From: JACQFK01 sp964619955
GTDB lineage: Bacteria; Planctomycetota; MHYJ01; JACPRB01
Assembly (NCBI GenBank): GCA_964619955.1
Contig: CAZUJF010000035.1
Coordinates: 1 to 58,558, forward strand
Length of the DNA: 58,558 bases
Direction of reading: 5' to 3'
Made by a program: the position numbers and the translations under genes. Position 1 is the first letter of the stretch. The number at the start of each line of letters is the position of its first letter. Below, in pieces: positions 23,422 through 31,733 of this stretch. The notes beneath the pieces are model-generated. The model searched no databases. It was not told the origin of the DNA and worked only from the letters and a program-made list of their open reading frames with translations.

Positions 23422-26013
23422 TTACGTCGCCCGCTTCCGGGCCTTCTCGACATAATCCGACAGTTTCTTCAACGCCTCCAGCGGCGAGAGCCGGTTGTAG
23501 TCCAGTTTCGCGAGCTCCGCCAGCAGCGGATCCGGCCCCGTGACGGCGGGCTTCGCGAAGAGCGCCAGCTGCTGCAGCTCGCCGGGCTTCGGCTTCTTCG
23601 CCGCGAGTTTCGGCCGGTCGTGCTGGTCGAGCGTCATCGCCTCCAGCCCCGCCAGGATGACCTTCGAGCGCTCCACCACCTCGCGGGGAATCCCCGCCAG
23701 GCGCGCGACGTGGATGCCGTAGCTCTTGTCCGTCGGCCCCTCGACGATCTGGTGGAGGAAGATGATCCCCTCCCCCCACTCCTTCACCGAGACGTGCTGG
23801 TTCCGCACCCCGCGCAGCACCCGGCCGAGCTCCGTCAGCTCGTGGTAGTGCGTCGCGAAGAGCGTGCGCGCCTTCAGCTTGTCATGGAGGTACTCGGTGA
23901 CCGACCAGGCGATCGAGACCCCGTCGAACGTCGACGTGCCGCGGCCGATCTCGTCGAGGATGATCAGGCTCTTCGACGTGGCGTGGTTGAGGATGTTCGC
24001 CGTCTCGCTCATCTCGACCATGAACGTGGACTGCCCCCGCGACAGCTCGTCGGAGGCGCCCACGCGGGTGAAGATGCGGTCGACCGCGCCGAGGCGGGCC
24101 TTCGAGGCCGCGACGAAGGAGCCCATCTGGGCCATGAGGGCCGCGAGGGCGGCCTGGCGGATGTACGTCGACTTGCCCGCCATGTTCGGGCCCGTGATCA
24201 GCGCGATGGGCTTCTCGGCGCTCAGGACGATGTCGTTGGGCACGACTTTCTCCGCGAGCACGGTCTCCAGGACCGGGTGCCGCGCGTCGCGGACGTCGAA
24301 GGCGCCGGAATCGTCGACCTCCGGGCACACGTAGTTCTGCTCGCGGGCGACCTGGGCGAGGGACGCGGCCGCATCCAGGAACGCGAGCGCCCGGGCCGTG
24401 GCCTGCAGGTCGGCGATGTCCTCGGCCACCCGGAGCCGCACCTTCTGGAAGACCTCGTACTCCAGGTCCTTCAGGCGCTCCTCGGCGTTGAGCACCAGCG
24501 TCTCGTGCTCCTTGAGCTCCGGCGTGATGTAGCGCTCCGCATTCTTGAGCGTCTGTTTGCGGACGTAGTCGGCGGGGATCTTCGTCTGGTGCGCGTTCGT
24601 GATCTCGATGTAGTAGCCGAAGACCTGGGTGTAGCCCACCTTGAGCGAGGGGATGCCGGCGCGTTTGATCTCCGCCGCCTCGAAGTTCGCGATCCAGCTC
24701 TTGCCGTCGCTCGACACGGCGCTCAGCTTGTCGAGCTCGGCGTCGAAGCCCTTCCGGATCAGGCCGCCCTCGGTGAGCTGGTGCGGCGGGTCGTCCTGGA
24801 GCGCCTTCTGCAGATGGTCCGCCAGCGCGGCGTGGGTCCCGATCTTGAGCGCCGACAGGATCTTGGAGCGGAACTTCGTCTTCGCCAGCGCGGGCAGCGG
24901 CTGCAGCGAGGTCCGCAGGCCCACCAGATCGCGGGCGTTCGCGCGGCCGGAGCCGACGCGGGCGAGGGCGCGCTCGAGATCGAAGATCGTCTTGAGCAGG
25001 TCCTGGACCTTCTTGCGCAGGGCCTCGTCCTCGAAGAGCTCCTTCACCCCCTCGAGCCGGGCCTGGATCTCGTCGAGCCTCACCAGCGGCGACGTCACCC
25101 ATTCGCGCAGCAGCCGCGCGCCCATGGGCGTCGAGGTGCGGTCGAGGACGTACAGGAGCGAGCCTTTGCGCTCGCCGCCGCGCAGCGTCTCGGTGAGCTC
25201 CAGCGAGCTCTGCGTCTGGCGGTCGAGGAACATGCGCCCCTCCCCGACGTGGCGTTCGAGGCGCGTCAGGTGCAGGAGCGGGCCGCGCTGGGTCTCCTTC
25301 AGGTAGGCGAGGACGGCGCCCGCGGCGGCGACGGCGGGGCCGAGATCCTCGCAGCCGAAGCCGCGCAGCGTCTTGACGCCGAAGTGCTCCTTGAGCGAAC
25401 GCTCGGCGTTGTCGCGGTCGAAGGTCCAGTCGTGCCAGGCGGTGACGAGCCCGCCCGCGGCCTGCTGGAGGCGCGCGGATTCGGCCTCGGCGAGCGCGGC
25501 CGGAAGGAGGGTCTCCGCGGGCGCGAGCCGGACGAGTTCGTCCGCCAGGCGCTCGGGGGGCAGGTCCTCCAGCTTGAATTCGCCGGTGGAGAGGTCGACC
25601 CACGCGAGGCCGGCGCGGGGACCGTCGTTCACGGTGGCGGCGAGGTAGTTGTTCCGCTTCTCCTCGAGGATGCTTTCCTCGACGAGCGTGCCCGGGGTGA
25701 TGACGCGGACGACGCCGCGCTCGACCAGGCCCTCGGCCTCCTCCGCATCCTGGAGCTGTTCGCAGACCGCGACGCGGTGGCCGGCCTTGAGGAGGCGGTT
25801 GATGTAGGACTGGGAGGAATGGAAGGGGATGCCGGCCATGGGGACCCGGACGTCGCCCTTGGAGCGGGAGGTCAGGACGATCCCGAGCACCCGGGCGGCG
25901 GTCTTCGCGTCCTCGTAGAACATCTCGTAGAAATCGCCGAGGCGGAAGAGGAGCACGTCCTGGGGATGCTTGGACTTGACCTGGGCGTACTGCTCCATGA
26001 GCGGGGAGGCCAT
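23422..26013 (-). CDS. mutS: DNA mismatch repair protein MutS
   Basis: 863 aa. The mismatch-recognition domain starts early (FRLGDFYEMFYEDA contains the Phe-x-Glu motif). Connector, lever and clamp regions follow. The ATPase has Walker A GPNMAGKSTYIRQ, Walker B LIILDEIGRGTSTFDG and the signature VGASDELSRGQSTFM. The C-terminal end (ELAKLDYNRLSPLEAL) matches the MutL-interacting HTH tail. The ATG at 26013 has no Shine-Dalgarno; TACAAT lies 8 nt upstream, so the mRNA is probably leaderless. The longer open frame upstream extends past the promoter and is rejected. Confidence 0.97.
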   Translation of the reverse strand: MASPLMEQYAQVKSKHPQDVLLFRLGDFYEMFYEDAKTAARVLGIVLTSRSKGDVRVPMAGIPFHSSQSYINRLLKAGHRVAVCEQLQDAEEAEGLVERGVVRVITPGTLVEESILEEKRNNYLAATVNDGPRAGLAWVDLSTGEFKLEDLPPERLADELVRLAPAETLLPAALAEAESARLQQAAGGLVTAWHDWTFDRDNAERSLKEHFGVKTLRGFGCEDLGPAVAAAGAVLAYLKETQRGPLLHLTRLERHVGEGRMFLDRQTQSSLELTETLRGGERKGSLLYVLDRTSTPMGARLLREWVTSPLVRLDEIQARLEGVKELFEDEALRKKVQDLLKTIFDLERALARVGSGRANARDLVGLRTSLQPLPALAKTKFRSKILSALKIGTHAALADHLQKALQDDPPHQLTEGGLIRKGFDAELDKLSAVSSDGKSWIANFEAAEIKRAGIPSLKVGYTQVFGYYIEITNAHQTKIPADYVRKQTLKNAERYITPELKEHETLVLNAEERLKDLEYEVFQKVRLRVAEDIADLQATARALAFLDAAASLAQVAREQNYVCPEVDDSGAFDVRDARHPVLETVLAEKVVPNDIVLSAEKPIALITGPNMAGKSTYIRQAALAALMAQMGSFVAASKARLGAVDRIFTRVGASDELSRGQSTFMVEMSETANILNHATSKSLIILDEIGRGTSTFDGVSIAWSVTEYLHDKLKARTLFATHYHELTELGRVLRGVRNQHVSVKEWGEGIIFLHQIVEGPTDKSYGIHVARLAGIPREVVERSKVILAGLEAMTLDQHDRPKLAAKKPKPGELQQLALFAKPAVTGPDPLLAELAKLDYNRLSPLEALKKLSDYVEKARKRAT

Positions 26014-26021
26014 GGGCGGCG

Positions 26022-26050
26022 ATTGTAGGCCCCCGCCCCCCCCGGTCCAA
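26022..26050 (-). promoter_or_regulatory. mutS promoter with poly-G spacer
   Basis: On the minus strand TTGGAC (26045-26050) and TACAAT (26022-26027) have a 17-bp spacer made almost only of G and C, including runs of eight (26036-26043) and five identical bases. The -10 ends 8 nt before the ATG. Confidence 0.6.
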
Positions 26051-26057
26051 GGAAATG

Positions 26058-26831
26058 TCAGGGCAGGACGAAGGTCTCCCGGTAGCCCAGCCGCTTGAGC
26101 CGGTCCGCCTCGAGCAGGGCCTCGTCGTAACGGGCGAAGAGGCCGGACGTGACCACGTAGAGGACCTTTTCCAGGACGACGGGCTTGACCGTCCCCTTCA
26201 CCTTGGCGGCCTCCGCCTCGGCGGCGGCCCGGTCGGCGTAGGCCCCGACCTGGACCGTGAAGCCGCTCAGGCCGAGCCGGGGGGCGAGTTTCTTCTCGTA
26301 GGGCCCCTTCGGATTGACCTTGCCCAGCTCGGCCTGGCCGCCCCTGAAGTCCCCCGCGCGGAACAGCGCGGCCGCGTACTCCCAATGCAGCTCGTCCGAA
26401 CTCACGGCGCGGGAGCGCTCCTGCGCGGGAGCCTGGGACACCAGGCGGAAGAGGTTCACCGCCTGGACGGGATCCCCCATCAGGCGGAACGTCACGCCCC
26501 GGCGGAACTGGATCTCCCAGCGCAGCACGGCTTCGGGCAGGAAGGACAGCGCGAGGTCGAACTGCTTCAGGGCGGCGTCGGGCTGCCCCGCCCCGGCCCG
26601 GGCTTTGCCGGCCATCAGCCGCAGTTCGGCCCGCTGCAGGTCGTTGGGATTGTCCGAAAGGTAGGCTTCGTAGAGGCCGGCGGCCTGGGCGTACTGTTCG
26701 CGCAGGAACGCCTCCTCCGCCTGCCGGATCAGCTGCGGATTGACGCGCGGATTCGTGACGGATTCGCAGCCGGCCAGCAGGAGCAGCAGCGCGGCCCCCC
26801 GGATCGTCGCGAGCTTCAGGTTCGTCATCAT
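26058..26831 (-). CDS. Lipoprotein with TPR-like repeats and SPOR domain
   Basis: 257 aa. The lipobox LLLAGC near residues 17-22 ends a signal peptide. Residues about 30-130 contain TPR-like helix pairs (AEEAFLREQYAQAAGLYEAYL, then LKQFDLALSFLPEA). Residues about 185-257 form a SPOR domain (FTVQVGAYADRAAAEAEAAKVKG and VVTSGLFARYDEALLEADRLKRLGY), which in known cases binds peptidoglycan lacking stem peptides. It is the last gene of a three-lipoprotein operon with 4-bp overlaps. An envelope or cell-division role is likely but not shown. Confidence 0.75.
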   Translation of the reverse strand: MMTNLKLATIRGAALLLLLAGCESVTNPRVNPQLIRQAEEAFLREQYAQAAGLYEAYLSDNPNDLQRAELRLMAGKARAGAGQPDAALKQFDLALSFLPEAVLRWEIQFRRGVTFRLMGDPVQAVNLFRLVSQAPAQERSRAVSSDELHWEYAAALFRAGDFRGGQAELGKVNPKGPYEKKLAPRLGLSGFTVQVGAYADRAAAEAEAAKVKGTVKPVVLEKVLYVVTSGLFARYDEALLEADRLKRLGYRETFVLP

Positions 26832-27268
26832 TTCCCCCGGCCGGCCGCTTGTTCCAGACGGGCGATCTCCCGCCGCAGGTCCTTGTCGTCCGGTGTCAGC
26901 TCCAGGAGCCGCCGGCAGAGTCCGAGCGCCTCGGCCTCCTGGCCCCGTCCCGCGAGCAGCCCGGCGAGCATCCTCAAGCCGCCGGCATGATAGCCGTCCA
27001 CGCCGAGCAGGCGGCGCAGACTCGTGACGGCGTCCGCGTCGCGGCCCAGGCGCTGCTGGCAGAGGGCCATCTTGACGTAGGCCTCGCGGGCGCGGTCCCG
27101 CTTCGAGACCACGAAGGCGTAGTGCGGCTCCGCCTCGGCGAAACGGCCGGCGGCGAACAGCGCGTCCGCCTCCTCGAGCCGCTCCAGGGCGATGTCCTCG
27201 GGAGCGGGGTCCAGGGGCAGACAGCCTGCCAGGAGCAGGACCCCGACCAGCGCGCCGCGGCGATTCAT
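26828..27268 (-). CDS. TPR lipoprotein
   Basis: 146 aa with lipobox LLLAGC (VGVLLLAGCLPLD). TPR units follow (ADALFAAGRFAEAEPHYAFVVSK, KMALCQQRLGRDADAVTSLRRLL, LAGLLAGRGQEAEALGLCRRLLELTP). The ATG at 27268 overlaps the stop of the upstream gene (ATGA), and its own stop overlaps the next start in the same way. It is presumably an envelope assembly or scaffold protein that works with its two operon partners. Confidence 0.7.
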   Translation of the reverse strand: MNRRGALVGVLLLAGCLPLDPAPEDIALERLEEADALFAAGRFAEAEPHYAFVVSKRDRAREAYVKMALCQQRLGRDADAVTSLRRLLGVDGYHAGGLRMLAGLLAGRGQEAEALGLCRRLLELTPDDKDLRREIARLEQAAGRGK

Positions 27269-28212
27269 CGGGACCGCTCCACGGGGGTGACGTAGATCGG
27301 GACCAGCACCCGGTCGCTCTTGCCCGACGGCACGTCGCTGACCGTCACCTGGACGCGGTACTGCCCCATCGCGAGATTGGCGGGCAGCGGCAGGCGGAAG
27401 CTCTGGTAGAACTCGCTGAACGGCCCGCTGGCCGTGATGCGGTCCTCGCGCTCCTCGGGGGTGGCCCGGTCCCACGCGGGCACCGGATGCTCCACCGAGC
27501 GGTCGTCGAGCAATTTCCATTCGTAACGCAGATGCAGGATGTGCTTGCCCTGCAGGCGCTGCATCGTGAAGTTCCGGGGCTCCACGTAGATGTGCACCAG
27601 GCCGCCCGGCGGGACCTTGTCGTTCTCCGCCGGCGTGAACTCCCGGAAGCGCCGGACCTTGGTGACGAGCTCCGCGCGCTCGATCACGAACCCCGTGACC
27701 AGGCGCTCCTCGTCGTCGAACTGCGCCAGCAGCTTCGCCGCCTCCTTGTGGTCGCCCAGCTGGCGCCTCAGGAAGAAGTCGAAGTAGGGCACGAGTTTGT
27801 TCGAACGGGTGCGCACCGTGGACAGCACCCGCTCCGCCTCCTCGTACGCGCCCTTCGTCGCGTGCAGCAGCGCGAGCCGGATCTTCTCGTCGTCGTTCTG
27901 GGGGTTCCGAAGCGCCAGTTCCTTCTGGGTCTTGAGGACCTCCTCGAACGTGGGCTCCGGCCTCGGGGGGACCTCGGCTTTGACCTGCAGCACGCCGCCC
28001 TTGATGCCGCCTCCCGGGATCTGCTCGGGGGCGGGTCTGGCCTCGGGCTCCTTGAGGCGGAAGTCCGGGGCGGGCTCGGGTTTGGGGCGCTCCGCGGCTT
28101 CGGCCGGCTGCGGGCGGACGGGAAGAACGGATTCCGCCGGGGTCTGCGAGGCGCTGCACGCCGAAAGCCAGCCAAGAGCCAGCGCGCCCGCGAGAAAACG
28201 GCCCCCTCTCAT
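27265..28212 (-). CDS. Lipoprotein, first gene of TPR/SPOR operon
   Basis: 315 aa. The signal peptide ends in a lipobox-like LSACS. A Pro/Glu-rich linker (residues about 25-85) is followed by a helical TPR-like region (LRNPQNDDEKIRLALLHATKGAYEEAERVL). The C-terminal half is a beta-rich domain (GGLVHIYVEPRNF, HLRYEWKLLDD, FYQSFRLPLPANLAMGQYRVQVTVSD, LVPIYVTPVE), similar to domains seen in planctomycete exported proteins. The function is unknown. The ATG overlaps no gene upstream; an 86-nt gap with a GGCGAC-type hairpin (28263-28279) separates it from the 28299 gene. Confidence 0.65.
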   Translation of the reverse strand: MRGGRFLAGALALGWLSACSASQTPAESVLPVRPQPAEAAERPKPEPAPDFRLKEPEARPAPEQIPGGGIKGGVLQVKAEVPPRPEPTFEEVLKTQKELALRNPQNDDEKIRLALLHATKGAYEEAERVLSTVRTRSNKLVPYFDFFLRRQLGDHKEAAKLLAQFDDEERLVTGFVIERAELVTKVRRFREFTPAENDKVPPGGLVHIYVEPRNFTMQRLQGKHILHLRYEWKLLDDRSVEHPVPAWDRATPEEREDRITASGPFSEFYQSFRLPLPANLAMGQYRVQVTVSDVPSGKSDRVLVPIYVTPVERSR

Positions 28213-28298
28213 CCCTGTTCCACCCCCGGACGCGGCCGGAGGACATGCCCCGCCCCAGGGTCCGGCGACACCGTCGCCGTCCCGCCCGGGGCGGAAAA

Positions 28299-29642
28299 CT
28301 ACTTGGATCTTAGCCCATCCTGCACGTTTTGCAAGATGCCCAGGACCTTCTCGATCTTGGCGAGTTTGTCCCCGACGGGGAGGCCGTCCTTGACCCCCTC
28401 GAGGATGCCCTTGGCCTTGTTGAAGAAAGCCATGGCGGTTTCACACTGGATCGCGAGATCCTTGCGCTTGTCGGCGTCCTCGGGCAGCGGACGGGAGCCC
28501 TTGACGACCTCGAGCGCGAGCGGATTGCCCTCGGCGATCAGCTTGTCCGCCTCGGCGACGAGCTGCTCGGGCGTCTTGACCGGGGCCTTCGGTTTCTCGG
28601 GTTCGGCCGGCTTCGGCTTTTCCGGCTCGACCGGCTTCGCGGGTTCGGGTTTGGGTTTCTCCGGTTCCGCGGGTTTGGCCGGTTCGGGCTTCGCAGGCTC
28701 CGCGGGTTTCGGCTTTTCCGGTTCCGCCGGCTTGGCGGGCTCCGCGGGTTTGGCGGGTTCCGGTTTCGCGGGCTCGGGCTTGGGCTTCTCCGGCTCCGCA
28801 GGCTTCGGCTTCTCGGGTTCGGCCGGCTTCTCGGGCTCCTTGGGCTTCTCAGGTTCGGGCTTCTTGGCGATCTCGGGCTTCGGAGCCACGCGGCCGTTCT
28901 TGAGGTCGGCGATCTCCTTCCACTCGTTGCTCATGCCCAGGAGCTCCTTGCGGAACTTGGTCTGGGCGTTCATCTCGTGGTTGGCCCCGAGATTGTCTAT
29001 CTTGGACCGGCTGGTGCCCTCGGGCTTGTTGGTCTCCTCCACGACCGCGCTGATGTCGTCGAGGCTGGCGGTGATCTCGTCGAGCATGATCTTGACGTTC
29101 TTCAGGATCGAATCCGCCTTGGCGCCGTCGATGGTGTCGATCTGGTCCTTGGCGATGCGGATGTCCTGCTTGATGTACATCTCCGCGCGGGCGCGGGCGA
29201 TGAGCGCGTTGTTGTACTTGATGTCCATGTCGGACATCGTCTCCTTGAGCCGCTCGGGGGCGATCCGGTCCAGCTTCATCATGCCGATCTGGTTGAGGAA
29301 GATGAACCAGATGGGATGGCCGTTCTTCCGGATGACGAAGCCGCCGATCGCCAGCAGCGGGGTGCCCACGAAGACCATGAGGATCATCAGGATCTTGACG
29401 AACTTGCCCACCTTGCTGGGGGGCTTGCTCGAGGCGACCATGCGTTCGCCGGCGGACTTGCGGCCGGGGATCCTGCCGGTCCCGCCCTTGCGCGCGGTGC
29501 CCTTCGCGGGGGCCGCGGCGGCCGGCGGCTCTGCAGCGAGCGCGGCGTCGGGGGCCGGCGCCTGGGCCACGGGGACCTTCCCGGTGCCCGTCTTGCGGAT
29601 CGAGGTCGTGCGCCGCTGGCCCTTCTCGTCCTGCTTGTCCAT
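28299..29642 (-). CDS. Single-pass membrane protein with Glu-Pro-Lys repeat arm
   Basis: 447 aa. The N-terminal 75 residues are basic and disordered, with TGKVP and GRIPGRK motifs also seen in the next upstream protein. A transmembrane helix lies at about residues 82-103 (KILMILMVFVGTPLLAIGGFV). A helical part follows, then about 100 residues of EKPKPAEP-type repeats (28575-28875), and a helical C-terminus. Such Pro-Lys-Glu arms span periplasmic or wall space in TonB-like proteins, but no TonB C-terminal domain is present. It pairs with the upstream gene (10-nt gap). Confidence 0.6.
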   Translation of the reverse strand: MDKQDEKGQRRTTSIRKTGTGKVPVAQAPAPDAALAAEPPAAAAPAKGTARKGGTGRIPGRKSAGERMVASSKPPSKVGKFVKILMILMVFVGTPLLAIGGFVIRKNGHPIWFIFLNQIGMMKLDRIAPERLKETMSDMDIKYNNALIARARAEMYIKQDIRIAKDQIDTIDGAKADSILKNVKIMLDEITASLDDISAVVEETNKPEGTSRSKIDNLGANHEMNAQTKFRKELLGMSNEWKEIADLKNGRVAPKPEIAKKPEPEKPKEPEKPAEPEKPKPAEPEKPKPEPAKPEPAKPAEPAKPAEPEKPKPAEPAKPEPAKPAEPEKPKPEPAKPVEPEKPKPAEPEKPKAPVKTPEQLVAEADKLIAEGNPLALEVVKGSRPLPEDADKRKDLAIQCETAMAFFNKAKGILEGVKDGLPVGDKLAKIEKVLGILQNVQDGLRSK

Positions 29643-29651
29643 GGGATTCTC

Positions 29652-30299
29652 CTACTTGCCGCCGAGTTCGCCGACCTTCATGCGGGCCGCTTTCAAGGCC
29701 TTGCCGTATTTGACCGTGTCGTACATGTGCCCCGACTTCGCGTTGGCCTGCTCATAGAGGGCGTTCCCCTCCGAGATCAGGCGCATGCCGCGTTCCAGCT
29801 CCGACTTCAGCTGCAGCTTTTCCCCGGCCGCCAGGACCCGGCCCGTCATGCGGCTCTCGGTGCCCTGGATGAGCGCCAGGCCTTCGTTGCACTTGGCCTC
29901 GGCCTCGCGCTCCATGCCGGCCACGTCCACCGGGGCGGCCGCTTTCTTCTTATTGGACGCCTCCGAGGGCTTCTTTACTCCGCCCCCCGCGGCGATGGCG
30001 ATCACAATTATCAAGAGAAGGAGGCCGCCCACGCCCGCGCCGATGAGCACCGGGGTGTTGGATTTTCCGGAGCCGGACACGCTGCGGGGCGGAAGTTCCC
30101 GGCGGGTGGTGGCCCGGCTGGGCGCCGAGGCGGGGGCCACGCGGCTCGTGGTCGGACGCCCGCCCTGCGCGGGAACCTTCCCCGTCGGCGGCCGCGCGGG
30201 GGGCACCTTCGAGGTGGGCGTCTGCTGGACGGGGACGGAGCGGGTGGTCGGCCGCGTGGTGGCGACCCGGCCCGTAGGACGACGCGGGGGGGTACTCAT
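29652..30299 (-). CDS. Single-pass membrane protein with disordered basic N-terminus
   Basis: 215 aa. The first 80 residues are Pro/Thr/Arg-rich and repeat short units such as PTGRV, PTSKV, PTGKV and PTTSRV. A transmembrane helix (VLIGAGVGGLLLLIIVIAIAAGGG) lies at about residues 84-107, followed by a helical region. The upstream frame is open, but the ATG at 30299 has GAGGAATC directly before it. The same (T/S)(G/S)(K/R)(V/I)P theme occurs in the next protein, so the pair may be localised or modified by the same partner; this is inference. Confidence 0.6.
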   Translation of the reverse strand: MSTPPRRPTGRVATTRPTTRSVPVQQTPTSKVPPARPPTGKVPAQGGRPTTSRVAPASAPSRATTRRELPPRSVSGSGKSNTPVLIGAGVGGLLLLIIVIAIAAGGGVKKPSEASNKKKAAAPVDVAGMEREAEAKCNEGLALIQGTESRMTGRVLAAGEKLQLKSELERGMRLISEGNALYEQANAKSGHMYDTVKYGKALKAARMKVGELGGK

Positions 30300-30348
30300 G
30301 ATTCCTCGTTGCACCTCACAGGAACGGCCGGCGGAAACCGGCCGCCGC

Positions 30349-30555
30349 CTACTCGGGTTTGACCTCGCCCTTCCGGAACACGAGGTCCTTGTCGGCCTCG
30401 GCCTCGGGGGCCTCGGCCTCCTCGACGGGGGCGGGATTGGCGCGTTTGTGGCAGCTGGGGCAGTCGTAGTCGTGGCTGGTGAAGAGCCTGCCCCCGCGGA
30501 CCGTGAGGTCGCCCTTGGGAAGGCTGGTGCCGCACAACGTGCAGAATTCGACCAT
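30349..30555 (-). CDS. Small zinc-ribbon protein
   Basis: 68 aa. FCTLCGTSL and DCPSCHKRA give two CxxC knuckles about 24 residues apart, followed by an acidic Ala/Glu/Pro tail. GGAGG precedes the ATG by a suitable distance. It starts the block of small membrane protein genes and lies just downstream of holA. The function is unknown. Confidence 0.65.
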   Translation of the reverse strand: MVEFCTLCGTSLPKGDLTVRGGRLFTSHDYDCPSCHKRANPAPVEEAEAPEAEADKDLVFRKGEVKPE

Positions 30556-30592
30556 GAAGGCCTCCAAAACCGGATCCCCGGCTCGCCCCAGC

Positions 30593-30622
30593 CCCGGCGG
30601 GCGCCTTTCGGGCCCCGCCGGG
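30593..30622. terminator. GC-rich hairpin downstream of holA
   Basis: CCCGGCGGG (30593-30601) and CCCGCCGGG (30614-30622) form a perfect 9-bp stem with a 12-nt loop. It lies between the holA stop and the next start on the same strand. It has no T-run, so it may end, pause or protect the transcript. Confidence 0.35.
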
Positions 30623-30635
30623 CAACTCCAGAAGC

Positions 30636-31640
30636 TTAACTGAGGGGCGGGCGGGACGCAACCGCGAAAGAACGTCCGGCGGCCAGGCGGCAGACGAGGG
30701 TCTCGAGCAGGATGACCTCGTTGCCGCCGGAGGTCTTCAGGGCCACGTCGGTCTTGAGGATCTCGCCGTGTTTCTCGACGAGCTCCGCCATCGTGTGGTT
30801 GTCGACCAGGCGGAGGAATTCGTCGGGGAAATACGTGATCTGCAGCTGGGAGGTGACCTCGAAGCGGCGCCGGCCGGCGGCGAGCAGCTTCTTGGCCTCG
30901 GCGATCTTGCGGTACTGCCAGGCGAGCTTCCAGACCAGCACCTGGACGGCCTCGCCCATCCTCAGGAGGGCGCGCAGGACCCGGAAGGCGCGCGGCAGAT
31001 CCTTGGAGGCGGCCGCGAGCGAGAGCTCGTAGACCGCGCGTTCCTCGTAAAAGCCGACGAGAAGGCGCACGTCCGCCGCGGTCACCGTCGGGCGGCTCCC
31101 GGCATGGGCGCACAGCTTCTCGAGATGACCGAGCAGGGAGGCCAGACCGGTGCCGGCGCGACCGACCAGGAGCTCCGCGGCCGCCCGGTCGAGCGACTTG
31201 CCCAGACGCTGGCATTCCGAATCCAGCCAGCGCTGGAGATCGGGCCCCTTCTTCGGCGTCCGGCACTCGACCACGACGGCGCCGGGGGCGGCGGGGACCT
31301 TGTCGCTGGGGATGAGGGCCGCGAGCACGTTCGCCGGCGAAGGCTGCTTGAGGTAGTCCTTGATCGCCGCCGCGTGGTTGTGGATGAAGTTTCCGTCGTC
31401 GACCAGGACGATGAGCTTGCGCTTCGCGAGGAACGGCGCGGTGTGCAGTTCGCCGAGCAGCGAGGCCCAGTCGGTTTCCGACGAGGCGAGGCGGACCGTG
31501 TTGGCCGCCAGGTCCGCGTCGGCCGCCGCGACGGCCGCCAGGGCCCGGTCGCGGAGCAGCGATTCCGCCCCGGCGAAGAGGTAGACGGGGGCGGACGCGC
31601 CCCGGGTCCGGATCTCCCCCAGGAACGCCGAGAACTCCAT
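30636..31640 (-). CDS. holA: DNA polymerase III subunit delta
   Basis: 334 aa clamp-loader subunit that opens the beta clamp. Family traits are APVYLFAGAESLLRDRALAAV at the N-terminus, the basic patch after KRKLIVLVDD, the central LLVGRAGTGLASLLGHLEKLCAHAG (the conserved NxExEKL-like helix) and the C-terminal helical collar with LRALLRMGEAVQVLVWKLAWQYRKI. There is no Shine-Dalgarno; TATAGT lies 8 nt upstream of the ATG, again suggesting a leaderless mRNA. It is divergent from hflX. Confidence 0.9.
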   Translation of the reverse strand: MEFSAFLGEIRTRGASAPVYLFAGAESLLRDRALAAVAAADADLAANTVRLASSETDWASLLGELHTAPFLAKRKLIVLVDDGNFIHNHAAAIKDYLKQPSPANVLAALIPSDKVPAAPGAVVVECRTPKKGPDLQRWLDSECQRLGKSLDRAAAELLVGRAGTGLASLLGHLEKLCAHAGSRPTVTAADVRLLVGFYEERAVYELSLAAASKDLPRAFRVLRALLRMGEAVQVLVWKLAWQYRKIAEAKKLLAAGRRRFEVTSQLQITYFPDEFLRLVDNHTMAELVEKHGEILKTDVALKTSGGNEVILLETLVCRLAAGRSFAVASRPPLS

Positions 31641-31648
31641 GGGGCCCG

Positions 31649-31654
31649 ACTATA
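31649..31654 (-). promoter_or_regulatory. -10 box TATAGT for leaderless holA
   Basis: On the minus strand TATAGT ends 8 nt before the holA ATG. No clear -35 was found. It lies about 20 bp from the divergent hflX promoter. Confidence 0.45.
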
Positions 31655-31671
31655 ACCGGAAGAACGATTGG

Positions 31672-31701
31672 ATGACAGCAGGCGCGAAGGGGTCCTATAA
31701 T
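31672..31701 (+). promoter_or_regulatory. Promoter of hflX
   Basis: ATGACA (31672-31677) and TATAAT (31696-31701) have an 18-bp spacer. The leader is about 26 nt and contains TTAGGAG. Confidence 0.6.
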
Positions 31702-31733
31702 AGTGGCATCCTTAGGAGCTTGAGACCGACCCC

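Noticed and set aside
28575..28875. Tandem repeat region as CRISPR or noncoding repeat
   Set aside because: It is in frame and encodes Glu-Lys-Pro repeats with varied codons; there are no spacers or constant repeats.
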